This document shows positions 20,946 to 32,700 of a stretch of DNA of 64,000 bases, piece by piece. Under the pieces are notes generated by a model, which saw only the letters and a program-made list of their open reading frames with translations, did not search any database and was not told the origin of the DNA. How positions within the stretch are numbered: the first letter of the stretch is position 1; each line of letters begins with the position of its first letter. The DNA lies in assembly GCF_000002595.2 (NCBI RefSeq), contig NC_057016.1, forward strand, positions 3,602,473 to 3,666,472, in the 5' to 3' direction. This DNA is from Chlamydomonas reinhardtii (taxonomy: Eukaryota > Chlorophyta > Chlorophyceae > Chlamydomonadales > Chlamydomonadaceae). The translations under genes and the position numbers were made by a program.

Positions 20946-22742
20946 CGGCGGCGCTGGTGGGGCTGGCTGCGCAGGTGGGGCGGGCGGCGCGGGCGGCCCG
21001 GGCGCCGCGATGGTGGCTCTGGCGGGGCTGGCGGCTGGTGGATTGGGGAGGGCGAATGCGGAGGTGACGGGTTGGGAGGCTACCGGGCGTCGTGGCGCCG
21101 CGCGGCGTCGGCAACAGGGCGGCGGCGCTTGGCATTGCGCGGCGGCAGTGCGGTGGTGTGGGGACGCATGCGGGACCGCAGGTAAGAGAGCAGTCGCTGG
21201 CACGCGGATGCGTCCCCCTTGCCCGACCAGCGGGAGGGAGGCGGTGCGCGGTCGCGGGATGCATGCTGCTGGTGGTGCGTAACGGCAGCACAGCGGTTGG
21301 CTGCAACGGGATGTAGCACATGGCAATGGCGAGGGCCCAGCGGCTGCGTGGAAAGCTGGTGTTGTGGGTCTCGGGTGGCCCAGCAGCAGAACTAGAATAT
21401 GAGCAGAGCCGCAGCCCGGCAGGCTGTGGTCAGGTTTGACGTCATGCCATGGCGCGGACAAGAACAAACATGCGCAGGACGCACTGTTGTGGGTTTGCGG
21501 TTTTGGGTAGCTACCGATGACATTGACCCGCTTATGAGCGAGCTAGCATAGCTGAGTGAGGGGTGTTGCAGTGTGTGTGGTATGTGCGCAAATGGTTGGG
21601 CGATGCTGTGGGAACATGTGCGTTGTGGCCACAGCAGAAGGGAAATGCTGCACCGAACTATCGGGATTGCATGTGGGTCATGACGACCGGGCTGCGGATG
21701 TGCACACAAGCACACATGGCGTTGCACAACGCCCTTGCTGCAACCAGTGGGGCTACACAGCATGAGCATGGTATGTGTGTACGGTATCAGATACTGGTTT
21801 CCAGAACATTCATCCCCCCTTACGTGTCTGCGCGTGACTACGCGCGTTGCTGCGGCCCTGGCCGCTCTGCGCGCGGATCGCATGGCGCACGGCCGCACCA
21901 GTACATCAAAGGTCAATGTGGTCGCAGCTTTGCGCCCAAGCGGGTCCCACTCCAGGAAAAAGCGTGTCCCCAGGGAGGCGCCCACGCGACGGCACCAAAA
22001 CCCCTTGGCAGATTGTCCTTCATGGAAGCCGCCACGTCTATGGACTCAATCTGCCAGGGGGTTTTCACCGCGTGCCGTCCGGGGGGTGCGTTTCCCCAGC
22101 CAAACCCGCACGCCGAGGAGGCCAGGAGACGTCGCCCCGAGAAAAATGCAGAAGCGGGATACAGACTCCGCCACTTAATGTATATGTTACATGCAATCTG
22201 TTGGAGCAATAGCGCTTGACAGCAGGCTAAAACGTGCTCGTCGAGGCTCAAGTCGCGAAATTGACCGAAGCCAACATCCTACATAGGCGTTGTTTTCGGG
22301 CTTTACCGATTGCCGTCAACACAAATGTATGCATAGGTGTAGTTAGGCTACTGTCTGGCCTGGTATGGCGTGTCCTGGCGAACGCGACATTTAGGTCGGC
22401 CCCGGCTCGATTCAATGCCCCCGGGTTACTCTAATGACCTAATATGTGGTATTAGATGCTATAGGAAAGGTATTGGGCTGGGGACACGACCGGCCTGCAG
22501 GGCCGTGCGCGAGTGGGACCCGCTTGTTTGCGCCTTCGCTCTTCGGGCCTTTGTCCAATTTGGCGGCTTGGCGCGCCAGCAGGCAGCCCTGGGAGTCTGG
22601 GTCTGATCATTTTGCGTTCTATGGAGTATGGACAGCACGGTAACAGAGGGTCTGTTACAGCCCATCCACGCCAGCGCACTGCCGCTGTCCAGCTGACCGG
22701 AGGCAGCCGAGGCTCTATCGCACTTGACGCGTTCCCACACGA
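20946..22742. other. Syntaxin 3' region and intergenic sequence
   Basis: The first few hundred bases are probably syntaxin 3' UTR. On the minus strand between about 21,850 and 22,110, two overlapping frames read like degraded protein (FFLEWDPLGRKAATTLTFD; TPWQIESIDVAASMKDNL), perhaps an old transposon ORF. A 15-bp stretch of this (GAGTGGGACCCGCTT) recurs inverted at about 22,510. No family was assigned. Confidence 0.35.
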
Positions 22743-22750
22743 AGCAACGA

Positions 22751-23238
22751 CAGCGCTCGTATCTTCCTTCGTTCGGAACGAAATTTGCCCAAAAAGGCCT
22801 CTGGCGGACGAAATTTATGTGATGTTAACTTGAAATTTCGGCCAAAACGCACGGGATCTTGGGGGGTATTTCGGCAAACAGACGAAGACATTTTTGGGAT
22901 TTCGGCCACTTTTGGCCAAGGACAGGGGGGTCCAGCGGCTACTCCACGGCCGAAACCTGCGTGGCATATGGTAAGAAGGCTCAAAGGGCTGTATCTATGG
23001 GTGTTGACGGCGGGAGACAGGGGTTCCCCTGGCAGGAGAGTGAGGTTGGGTCGGCGGGAAGCAGGGGAGGAGTGGGCGTGTCGTGTCGGTGTCGACATCG
23101 TGCGGGTCGGGGGCGGAGCCCCCGGAAAATTTTTGGGGGTGAACGAAGCGGCGGCAGCCTGTTTCGTCAACTAAACGAAGCCATTTTAAGGAATTCGGCC
23201 ACTGACGCCGCCCCTGCCTTCGTAAGATACGAGCGCTG
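22751..23238. mobile_element. hAT-like nonautonomous DNA transposon (MITE)
   Basis: Perfect 15-bp terminal inverted repeats (CAGCGCTCGTATCTT at the left, its complement ending ...GCGCTG at the right) bound 488 bp. The flanks are an exact 8-bp direct repeat, AGCAACGA, at 22743-22750 and 23239-23246. An 8-bp target duplication and a CAG..CTG terminus are the hallmarks of the hAT superfamily. The interior carries GAAATTTCGGCC / TTTCGGCCACTTTTGGCC-like words in both orientations and no transposase. The intact duplication and perfect termini suggest a fairly recent insertion. It lies downstream of the kinesin gene's 3' end. Confidence 0.88.
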
Positions 23239-23286
23239 AGCAACGACGTGAATAGCAAGCTGGCCACTCAGACGTTGATTGCGGCT

Positions 23287-23291
23287 TTACA
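23287..23291 (-). terminator. Possible TGTAA poly(A) signal for the kinesin gene
   Basis: TGTAA on the minus strand, 449 nt past the kinesin stop codon. TGTAA is the usual poly(A) signal of chlamydomonad algae. Distance and position just outside the hAT element make it plausible, but a five-base word occurs by chance. Confidence 0.35.
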
Positions 23292-23739
23292 GCAAGTTCT
23301 TGTGCCCTGGTGCTTAGCGACTACCATACACTTGCACAGGATGCCTACTGTCACTGGCTTCTGTGAACAAGTGTGAGACATACACAACTGTAAACTGTCA
23401 GCCTAAGTATCACTGGATCGCATGGGCTGCATCCACGGGCTGCATCCCTGCCTGGCGCTATCACAGGTGCTCGCCGCTCGCTTTACTCACATGCATACGT
23501 ACGCCTTTTACTCACATGCCCTTATATACAACCATAAGCGTGCGCACCTCGCCCTTGAGATGTGCAGTACGGCCTTCTCCTGCTAATAAGACGTTGAACC
23601 CTCCCATCACGGCATCAGTCACTGGCACACACACGACACGGACAACACTATGCAGCTCACGAAATCGTCCTTCTGTCCGGCCGCCCTACAAAGGCCGCTG
23701 GCCACCTACTCGGCCGCATCACCCCATACCGCAGTGCCG

Positions 23740-26700
23740 TCACGCCGCCTGCGACTGCTGCTGCGACTGCTGCTGCTGCGGTGCCCGCACTGCAGCAGCA
23801 GCAGCAGTCACCTCCGCAGCCGCACCCGAGCTGCCAGCCCCTCCCGCGCTCTTCCCTTCCGCCGCCTTCGGCGCCGCAGCGGACAGCATCAGTGTCAGCG
23901 ACTGCTGCCGGTTGCGGCCCAGCAGCCCGGCTTTGCCGGCAGCGGCGCGCGCGGAGGCGGAGCGCTGCGCGCCCGCGGCGCTGCCACCCCGTGCAGTGGC
24001 TGCGCCTGCGGCGGCTGCAGCCGGCCCCGAGGCGGAGCCGGGCGGCAGCATGACGGCCAGGCGCTGCTGCAGCGAGGCGCGGGCGTTGAGCTCGTAGCGG
24101 CGGCCCACAAAGGCGGTGAGGATGGACTCCACGGCATCCTGGGGGGGGGGCAAGTGCGTGCACGTGAGCGCATGGGGCGTTTCAGTACCTGAGGAGCGGA
24201 GCAGAGACAGGTGGGTTCACCGTACGCAAAGCAACCGCCGCCACCCGAGGCGTGAGCACAGTACGGTACTTTTATGGCACGCACATACCCGCATAACGCC
24301 CAGCGACTCTTGCACCAGCGCCTGCCCGGCGCGCGCGCTCTGCGCCGCCTGCCGCGCCGCCACCTGCCGCTCCTGGGCCTCTGTCACCGCTGCCGCGGCA
24401 GCCAGCGCCTGTGAAGTGTGCAAGCACTCAGGCGGCGTCAGCTTCTCCGCAGCATAACCAGTAGGCAGCAACATACACCGACACGGCCAGATGCGCCATG
24501 TAGCAACAGTCGCGCGTGCGTAAAGCCACACAGCCAGAGCGCAGCCAGCTTGTGAGCCAAGTGCAGGCTAATGCACCCATGTCGTCGCGTGTCGCTCATC
24601 GCCCCACCTTCGTCCGCTCCTCCACCACGCGCCGCAGCTGCAGCATCTTGAACTTTTTGTAAGCGCGCTTGATGGTGTTGGCGGCGCGGACCTGCAATCG
24701 GCATGGCAGTGGGATACAGTACTCATCAGCTGACGGTCAAATAACGTGACGCACGTGGACTTCAAACGGCGCAGTCAGTGCAGTCCTGGTCCTGGCCCCA
24801 GCACCGTCGCGCCCTGCCCCGCACGCGGCCACCTGGCGCTGCAGCTCGTGCCGCGCCGCCAGCGCCTGTGTGGTGGCCTGCGTGCTGCGCGCGCTGGCCG
24901 CCAGCACATCACGCAGCGTGGCGCGCTCCGACGCCAGCTCCGCCTGCGTGTTGCGGGGGCGTCGCGTGGTGCAGTGCAGTGTGGATTAAAGGCTTGTTGG
25001 AGCATGGCGAAAGTGTACAGACATGCCAAGAAGCACCGCATCCCAAGCATACCAATGCACAGGCGTCCACGGTATCCGTGCGCGAGCGTGCTCCCCTGGC
25101 ACCAGTTGCCACAACCTCAACATCCCTCCCCCTCACACCCGCCCAGCTGCCGCCCACCTGCGCCCTCTCCAGCTCGGAGTTCAGCCGCGCGGCCTCCGCG
25201 CCGCTGGCCGCCAGCTGCGCGCCCGTGGCCTCCAGCCCGGCCAGCGTCTCCGCCAGCCGCGCCTCCAGCTCCAAAAGCCGCCCGCCCGAGGCGGACAGGT
25301 CGGCCTCGCGGCCTGCAGCCAGGCCCTGGGCGTCGGCAAGGGCCTGCCAGGAGGGAGCAGGTGGAGGGGTAGGGGTGCTCACGAGCAACGCACATGGGTT
25401 CGGTAATTCGGTTTGTTGGAAGTATTGAGGGGGTACGGCGACCCTCCCAGTCCGTTGTGGTCGTGCAGCACACGGTCGCCAGAGCACCGTAACCATGCCC
25501 GCCACTCGCTTCTACGCCTCTCGCATCCTGACAGCCGCACCTGCTGCGCCTCCTGCAGCTCTTGGCGCACAGCGCGCAGCTCCGCCACCGTGTCGGCAAG
25601 CCGGGACTCCGCCTCTGATAGCGCCGAGCCAGTGGCCTACACCGACGCCATCAGTGCAACACGTACACGACTTAAGCACTCGCGACATGGCTTTCTGCGC
25701 ACCTACGCTGTTCCACTCAGCAAGTAGTGCTGGCTGCTGCATAGGGCACGCTTGTGAGCACCGAGCATCAAGCATTAGCCCGAACCCACCTGTAGCCGGT
25801 CCAGAGCCTCGGCGGCGCCCGCTTCCACCTGCTGCTGCTCCTCCACCATGCGCTTGAGCTCGTTGGCCTGCATGTGCATGTGCGGGGCGGGGGGGGGGGG
25901 GGTTACATTCATGATTTTTCGAGAAGGGGGGGGGGGGGGCAGAGGCAGCAGGCAACCAGCACCGTTGCGGCTTGGAACGACTAGCATCGCTATGTGGCTT
26001 GACGGCCCGTGCGGCAGATTTATTGTAATTGACCGCGAGCTAGTGGGTTCTTGTCCAACGACATGCCCTCCGACCCCATGCAACTGCTGCCAAAGATAAG
26101 ACATGCTGTCCTTTGTTTCTCACGCGTGTCTCGCCTCAGTACCGCCTTAAATCACCCCACACACCTGCTGCGTGACGCGCGCCTCCAGCCCTTCCCGCGT
26201 CCGCCGCGCCGCGCCCGCCATCTCCATCAGCGAGTCCAGCTGCACCTGTGGGCGAAGAAGGCGAGGGCGGAAGAGATCAAAGGAGCGGAGTCCCACGCAT
26301 GGCCGGCGAGTTCAAAGAAGTGGGCCAGCATGCAGGGGACTTATGACAGAGCTGTTGGTGGGCGCGTGTCCGAGGTACTAGGCAGGGCACACGGCAGCCT
26401 TCCAGGCAGCTGCAGGCCTCACCCTCACAACCCACACCAGCCATGATTCAAGCAAGCAGCACGGACACAGCGCCTCACGAGCCCCTGCCCTCACCTGGAT
26501 GCCTGTGAACAACGGCGAGGGCTTGGGCGCGGCGGTGCCGTCCTCCCGACCCGCGGCCGCGCCAATGCCCGCCCGCGCCGCCCCGCCGCCCGCCCCGCCC
26601 GCCGACGTCCTCTCCGCACTGCTTGCGTCCTCGTCCTCCTCCCCGACCGCCTCCACGCTCCCGCGCAACGCTCCCAACCCCAGGCGCCCCAGCGGCAGCG

Positions 26701-29700
26701 AGCCAGGGTGTTGGTCGGTTAGGCCCTCGGAGTCAGCGGTGTCGAATGCGGGGTTCAGGTTCAGGCGGCTGCGCCGCATGAGGTCCGCGGCGGCGGCGGC
26801 CGAGGGCGAGAGGCTGGCGTCGCGCCCAGCGGCGCCGGCAGTGCCCAGCGACGTCGTGGCGAGCGAGGTGCTGAGGCTGGCGCTGTCAGCGGCCCCAGCG
26901 CCGCCGGCAGAGGGCGAGCGCGCGTTGCGAAAGCTAGTGCTGTAGGCCGCACCGGAGGCGGTCTTTGAGGCGGCGGCGGAGCTGGTGCCGCCGCCAGCAA
27001 CAGCGCCGCCGCCTGCGGCCGCGCCGGCGGCCGGAGCGTTGACAAAGGCCGAGGAGGCCGACGGTGCTACGGGCCGCGCTGGTGTGCTGGCGGTGGAGGA
27101 GGACGGCGGCTGTTCGCCGTGCTGCGCCGCCTCCGCGCCGGCACCAGCGCTTCCCATACCGCCATTGCTGATGTGGCCCCCGCCGGCGCTGGCGCCCCCG
27201 GGCGAGCGCGGCGGCAGCGGCTGGGCCTGGGCCTGCGCTTGGTGCGCGCTTGCGTACGCGGCCGCGTAGCTGCCGGTCCGCGCCGTCACATTGGGCGACC
27301 GCGGCGGCGTCACCGAGCGAGCCCCCGCGCCGGCTGTCGCGGCTGCCGAGCCGGAGCCCGAGCCGGAGCCGCTCGTGCGGAGCGGCGTGGGGCCCATGGC
27401 TAAGGGTGCCCGGACCTGCCCGGAGCTGCCTGCGGCGGCGGCTGCCGTAGCGGCGGCCGGGGCCGCGGCCGCTGGCGCCTGCGCCTGCAGGCCAGTGCCA
27501 GTCGCGCCCGAGGTCATAGCTGCAGCCACAGCAGCATGTGCTGCTGCTGCTGCTACCGGCGACATCGGCATCACTGCGGTTGCCGGCACACGGACTGCCG
27601 TCGGCGCCGGCACGCCCAGGTCTGCGAGTAGGTCGCGCCGGGCCGCGGCGATGGCTGCGTCCAAGTCAACGTGGGTCGGCGCCGCCGCGACGCCCGCCGC
27701 CGCGCCCGCAGATGCGGCCGATGCCGACACCGCTCCTGTGCCTGCGGATACCGCTGGTGCTGCCGCGCCGGCCCTTGAGGAGGACGCCTCCACCTCCGCC
27801 GCCTCCGCCATGGATGCAGCCGCATCCCGCGGCGGCTGGCCAAACGAAGACGCGGTGCCGGAGCCCTGCGGCCCCGACAGCTGCGGCCCCGACAGCTGGG
27901 AGGCCACCACGGCGGTGGCGGCGCCGCCGCTGCTGCTGCTGGCGCCGCCCTCCACGCCGTCGGCCTGCGCGCCCGCCGCCGCGGCCCGGCCCGCTGCGCC
28001 AGCGGCGCCCTGCGCCACGTCGGCGTCTCCACTGGTGCTGTTCATGGAGGACGTCAGGCCCAGTGCCTCCTGGATAAGTGCCACAGCGCTGCTCGCGCCG
28101 CCGGTGCTGCCAGTCACGCTGGCGGTACCGGGGCCGCCCGACGCCGAGGCGCGGCGGCTGGCGGCGGCGGCCGCCGCCGCTGCCAGGCTGGCAGCCCACC
28201 GAGCGTTCTGGGCTGACGAGGCCGCTGCGACGGCGTCGGCGCTAGTCCCCGCGGTGTCAGCACTGCTGCCTGCCACAGTCGCTGCCGAGGCAGAGCCCTG
28301 CCTGGCGCCTGTGGCAGCTCCGTCGGCGCCGTGGGGCGCCGTCTCGCCGTCAACAGCACTGGCTGCGGTAGCCGCAACTCCGTGGGATGCGGATGCCAGT
28401 GCGTTGCCACCTGTCGCCTGGTCGGACGGCGTGGGGGGCCGCTCAACCGCCATCGGGCCCAGCGCCTGCTGCAGCCTACAAGCAGCACACGCAAGCACTG
28501 CTTGCTATAGCCGGCAGCGGGCCGCTGCAGCAGCAACAGCCGTACGATGCCTGCTTTACAGCAGTCTGAACACAAGAAACACAGTCGCTTTCCTGCCTCT
28601 GTGCTGAAGCACAAGATGCCGGTTGACTGGCTTACCTGGCGAGGGCGAGGTGGATGGCAGACGCGTGCTCCCGCGCCGCCGCCCGCTCCGCCGCGAGCCG
28701 CGACTGCAGAGCCGCCACCTGCCGCTGAGCGGCAGCCGCCAGCTGGGCCTGCTGGCTGCGAGGGCGACAAGTGACGCAACACAGGGCAAAGAAGAGTTCC
28801 AATGTTCTTCGCATTTGCAGAAAATGGAAAATGCGAAGGCAAAGTGCCAGACCAACACCCCGTGGGTAATGCAGTATAGGCCCTGCCGCAGCTCGGGCAC
28901 AGAGTCCGCGCAACAATACCGTACGGCTGCGCAATTGGGACAGGCCCCTGGTCGGCTGCCACGCACTCACGCCTGCGCCTCCTCCTTCTCGCGCTGCCGC
29001 TCCGTGTGGGACGCCTCAAGCTCCGCCGCCGCGTCAGCAAGCTGTTGTCGCAGCGCCGCCACCACCGCCGCATGTGCGGCGTCACGTTCCAGCTGCTCCG
29101 CCTGTGTGGGCAGGGACAGGCCAATGCCAGTCAGTGACGAGCCTTCGGCACTGCGCCGGCATGCAGCCACCTTCAGCACATGCCACACAGCTCCCACACG
29201 TCATACAGCCCCCCCCCCGGCACCCACTTTGAGCCGCGCTACCTCCGCCTCCAGCTGCCCCTGCTGCTGCTGCACGTGCCCCAGCTGCTGCACGTGCTCG
29301 CTCAGCAGGGAGGCCTGCTCCGCCAGCTTGGCCGTGGCCTGGCGGGGGCGGGGGTTACACTCATATTTAGGCGGCAGGCCATCTTGGGGGCGGGGGGGTC
29401 GGGGAGGTCAGCCGTGGTCGGCGTTAGCCGTCAGGGGTGGTGGTGGAGTGGCGGTGGGGTCGAGTGGTGGCGCACGAGAGGTATGGCCGGTCCGTGATGG
29501 CACGCATCTGTGGTGTTCAGGTGCAGACAGCATCCTGAAGGCCGTGGCCCACCCGCTTGCCCCAACTGCGCAAACACCTCGCCCCGTACACTCACCTGCG
29601 CGTGCTTGGACTCCGCCTCGGCGCGTAGGGCGTCCGCAATGGCGGCGGAGCGCGCCTTCTCACGAGCCAGAGCCGCCTGCAGGAATCAGTCGTCAGACAG

Positions 29701-32700
29701 CACAGAGGGCCGCGGGGATTACAGGACGGGCACAGCGGGCCATGCAAGGGTGACGGTGAGAGGGCACGACCACGGCAGATGCCTTGTCTGGACGAGCAAA
29801 GCTGGGCTGCGCGCGTCGGGAGGAAGCAACCGCCCGTTAGAATCGGGCCCCTCAAGTCGCAGCACACACCTGCAGCGCGTCCCGCTCCTCCTTGGTCTGA
29901 GTCAGTGCCGCTTCCAGGCCGTCGGCACGCTCGTGGCCCTCCTGTTGAGTGAGTGCGCACCAACGCTTCAATACCGTATGTAAACGGTATTCCGCCCGCA
30001 TTCACGCAAGCTCCATTGCTAGCAGGGCAGCCTTGCAGCGCCAGGAAACGGCCAAGCCTGGCGCCGTAGCCTGGCGCCGTGAGGGCGATCTGCCACTCCC
30101 GCCCCCTCATTGTTGCCTGCTTGCGGTGATGTACTGCTACTGTCTACTCCTCCTTTCCACCCAACCGCGCCACCGGCACCACAGCCCCACTCCGCTGCCC
30201 ACCTCCAGAGCCGCCAACAGCTCCGCCGTGAGCGCGCGCATCTGCAGCCGCTCGTTCACCATGGGCTTGTTGCGCACGCAGGCCGCGCGCGCGCCGAACT
30301 GCAGGCTTTGCAGGCTCTCGTCCGCGTGCTGGAGGTGCATGGCGGCGATGTGGGCGGGGCAGAGGGCGAAAGTGCAGGTCAGGACTTAGGAACGGAGTCG
30401 CTGAGGCGGAAGGTGGGAGTGGGCATCGGTAGATGGGCAGATCCCGGACTGAGAGTGTGCAGGAGTGTGCCTCCAACCCCTCCCCCAAGAACCATACACA
30501 CACCGGTACTTGTCTAACCTATTTTCGCTGCCGGTCACACCTGCCGCACGTCCGACAGACACAGGATAAGCGACGTCTTCGCGTTGCCGCCCAGAGACTC
30601 CTGCGGGCGTCAGCGACACGGGCAACAGCGCCAGGCCTAGTCAATCACGCCAGTCTCGACCATCGCACGGCAAAGTGACTGCCGCAATCACCATGCATCC
30701 ACGCAACCACCATGCACCCACCTGGAGCAGGCGCGTCAGCTTGGAATCGCGAAAGGGCACGTGCGGCGAGTCCTGCGTGTCGCACGCACGACACGAAACT
30801 CGTTGGACACTACGGTAATACAGCGGCGGGCGTCATGAAGTTGAACAGCCGCCGCGGCCACCCACCACCCCAGCACCCACCACCCCAGCACCAGCACCCA
30901 CGGACCCAGTACCCACCGACCCGGCAGCACCCTCCGCGCGCCCACCTGCGCCCGCGCGCTGATGCACATGCCCAGCATTGTCAGCGACAGGTTGATGGAG
31001 CGCGCCTCGGTGGCCCGCAGGCCCACGCTCTTGCTCTTCTTCAGCCGCTCGCTGCCCGCGAGGTCCACCATGTACAGCTTGCCCACCGTCACCTGCAGGG
31101 ACATGATACGGGTGTTAGGCAGGAACGGGAAGGCAACACGATACATGTGCGTGTGTGAGAGGGTTGTCACCACGGCCGCCATGGCTTACAGCATCTCGCC
31201 CAGCCCTGCCCTGCCCTGCCTAGCCTAGCCGGGCCCAGCCCAGCCCAGCCCAGCGCAGCGCAGCCAAATGACCGTACGCGTACGCGACTGTGGTGAGTGC
31301 GTGGGTGTGGAGCTGTGCCTTTGGCCAATGGCACAGGTCTTGCACCAAGGCAGCGAACGCCAGTTGCCCTGCTGCGCGCCGCACCTTTTGTGTGACCACG
31401 CCGTCCTGGTCTGGCGCCTCCGCCGCCGCGCGCTCCTCGTTGGTTAGGTACTTGCGTCCCTGATGCCGTGAAGGTGCCGCGGAGGTCGGGTGCAAGACAG
31501 ACATTTGTTAAGACAGCATGACATGAGAAGGAGACACGCCATCATACAAGGTTACCCCTCACATTACCGTAGAAAGGTGTCATCACCGACCGCCCAACAC
31601 CTACCTTGACAGCAGTCAGCATGACCACCGCATGACTGCGGCTACTGTGCGCGTTCAGGTGCGTGAAGGCGAAGACCCTGCGCGCGGAAAGCGTAGCGAG
31701 GGCCGGGCTATGTGACAACATGCCAGATCGCCCCCCTCCCATAGGCGAGGCTGCCGGACGCCATACACACCGGACACCTTAAATCCCCTCCTACGCCACA
31801 CGCGGGCACAGCCAGCGCTACCCGGCTCTACTCTGCCCTGGTCGCACCCACCGCCCCGCAACCACCGCCCCGCACCCACCGCTCCGCACCCACCGCCCCG
31901 CACCCACAACAACTCGCACCCACCCCTGTTCGCACCGGACGTTTCGCATCACCGATCCGCACCCACCGCTAACCCCTCCCTACCCTGCCATGCACCCGCC
32001 ACCCCCACCCCCGGCGCTCCTCCCCCCGCCCCGCCCCGGCACCTGTTCTGCTCCCCCAGCTCCAGATAGTGCAGGCACTCCTCCAGCGACGCCACCGGCA
32101 CCTCGCAGGCGCCCGCCACGAACACGCCGCTGCCGTCCTCGCGGATGGGCTGGGGAAATGGAGCGAGAGTCGGGGGCAAGCGGGGTGTGTACGGCGCGCG
32201 TGAGCGTGTTGACACGAACGCAACCAGAGCAGGATGATTTTAGGGTTTCTCTTGCTGTGCTCGCATATACGCACAGGCCCAGCCCCGGATGGTGCCAGAG
32301 CGGCCGGCACTGTAGGACCCTTTCTTGTAACCCCAAACGCTTTCTCGTGCCCCCCCCCGGACGCCTTCCGCAAGGCGCCTCACCAGGTTGTCGGCGGTGG
32401 GGTTGAGCAGGTCCTGGATCATTTCCATGTAAATCTGTGGGAGGTGGGGGAGGAGTGGCGCTCGGCACCGCGGCTCGGGACAGCCCACACCTCACGAGTA
32501 TGCACCGTCCCACGGCGTGCTGCGTTCTGCCTTAAGCACTAACACCGTGTTGACCCCAGCCCCGTCGCTGATGCCATCACTGATAGCCGCTTTCCGCGTG
32601 TCCATCACATCCCGCAACAGCTGACTACCGCGGCCCACCTCAGCGCACCGCGGCCCACAACAGTCCGCCCAGCACAGCACAGCCCATCACAGGCCCGCCG

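Noticed and set aside
27291-28607. 438-residue Ala-rich open frame on the plus strand
   Set aside because: It is antisense to the large low-complexity kinesin exon, which has correct splice borders and phase on the minus strand.
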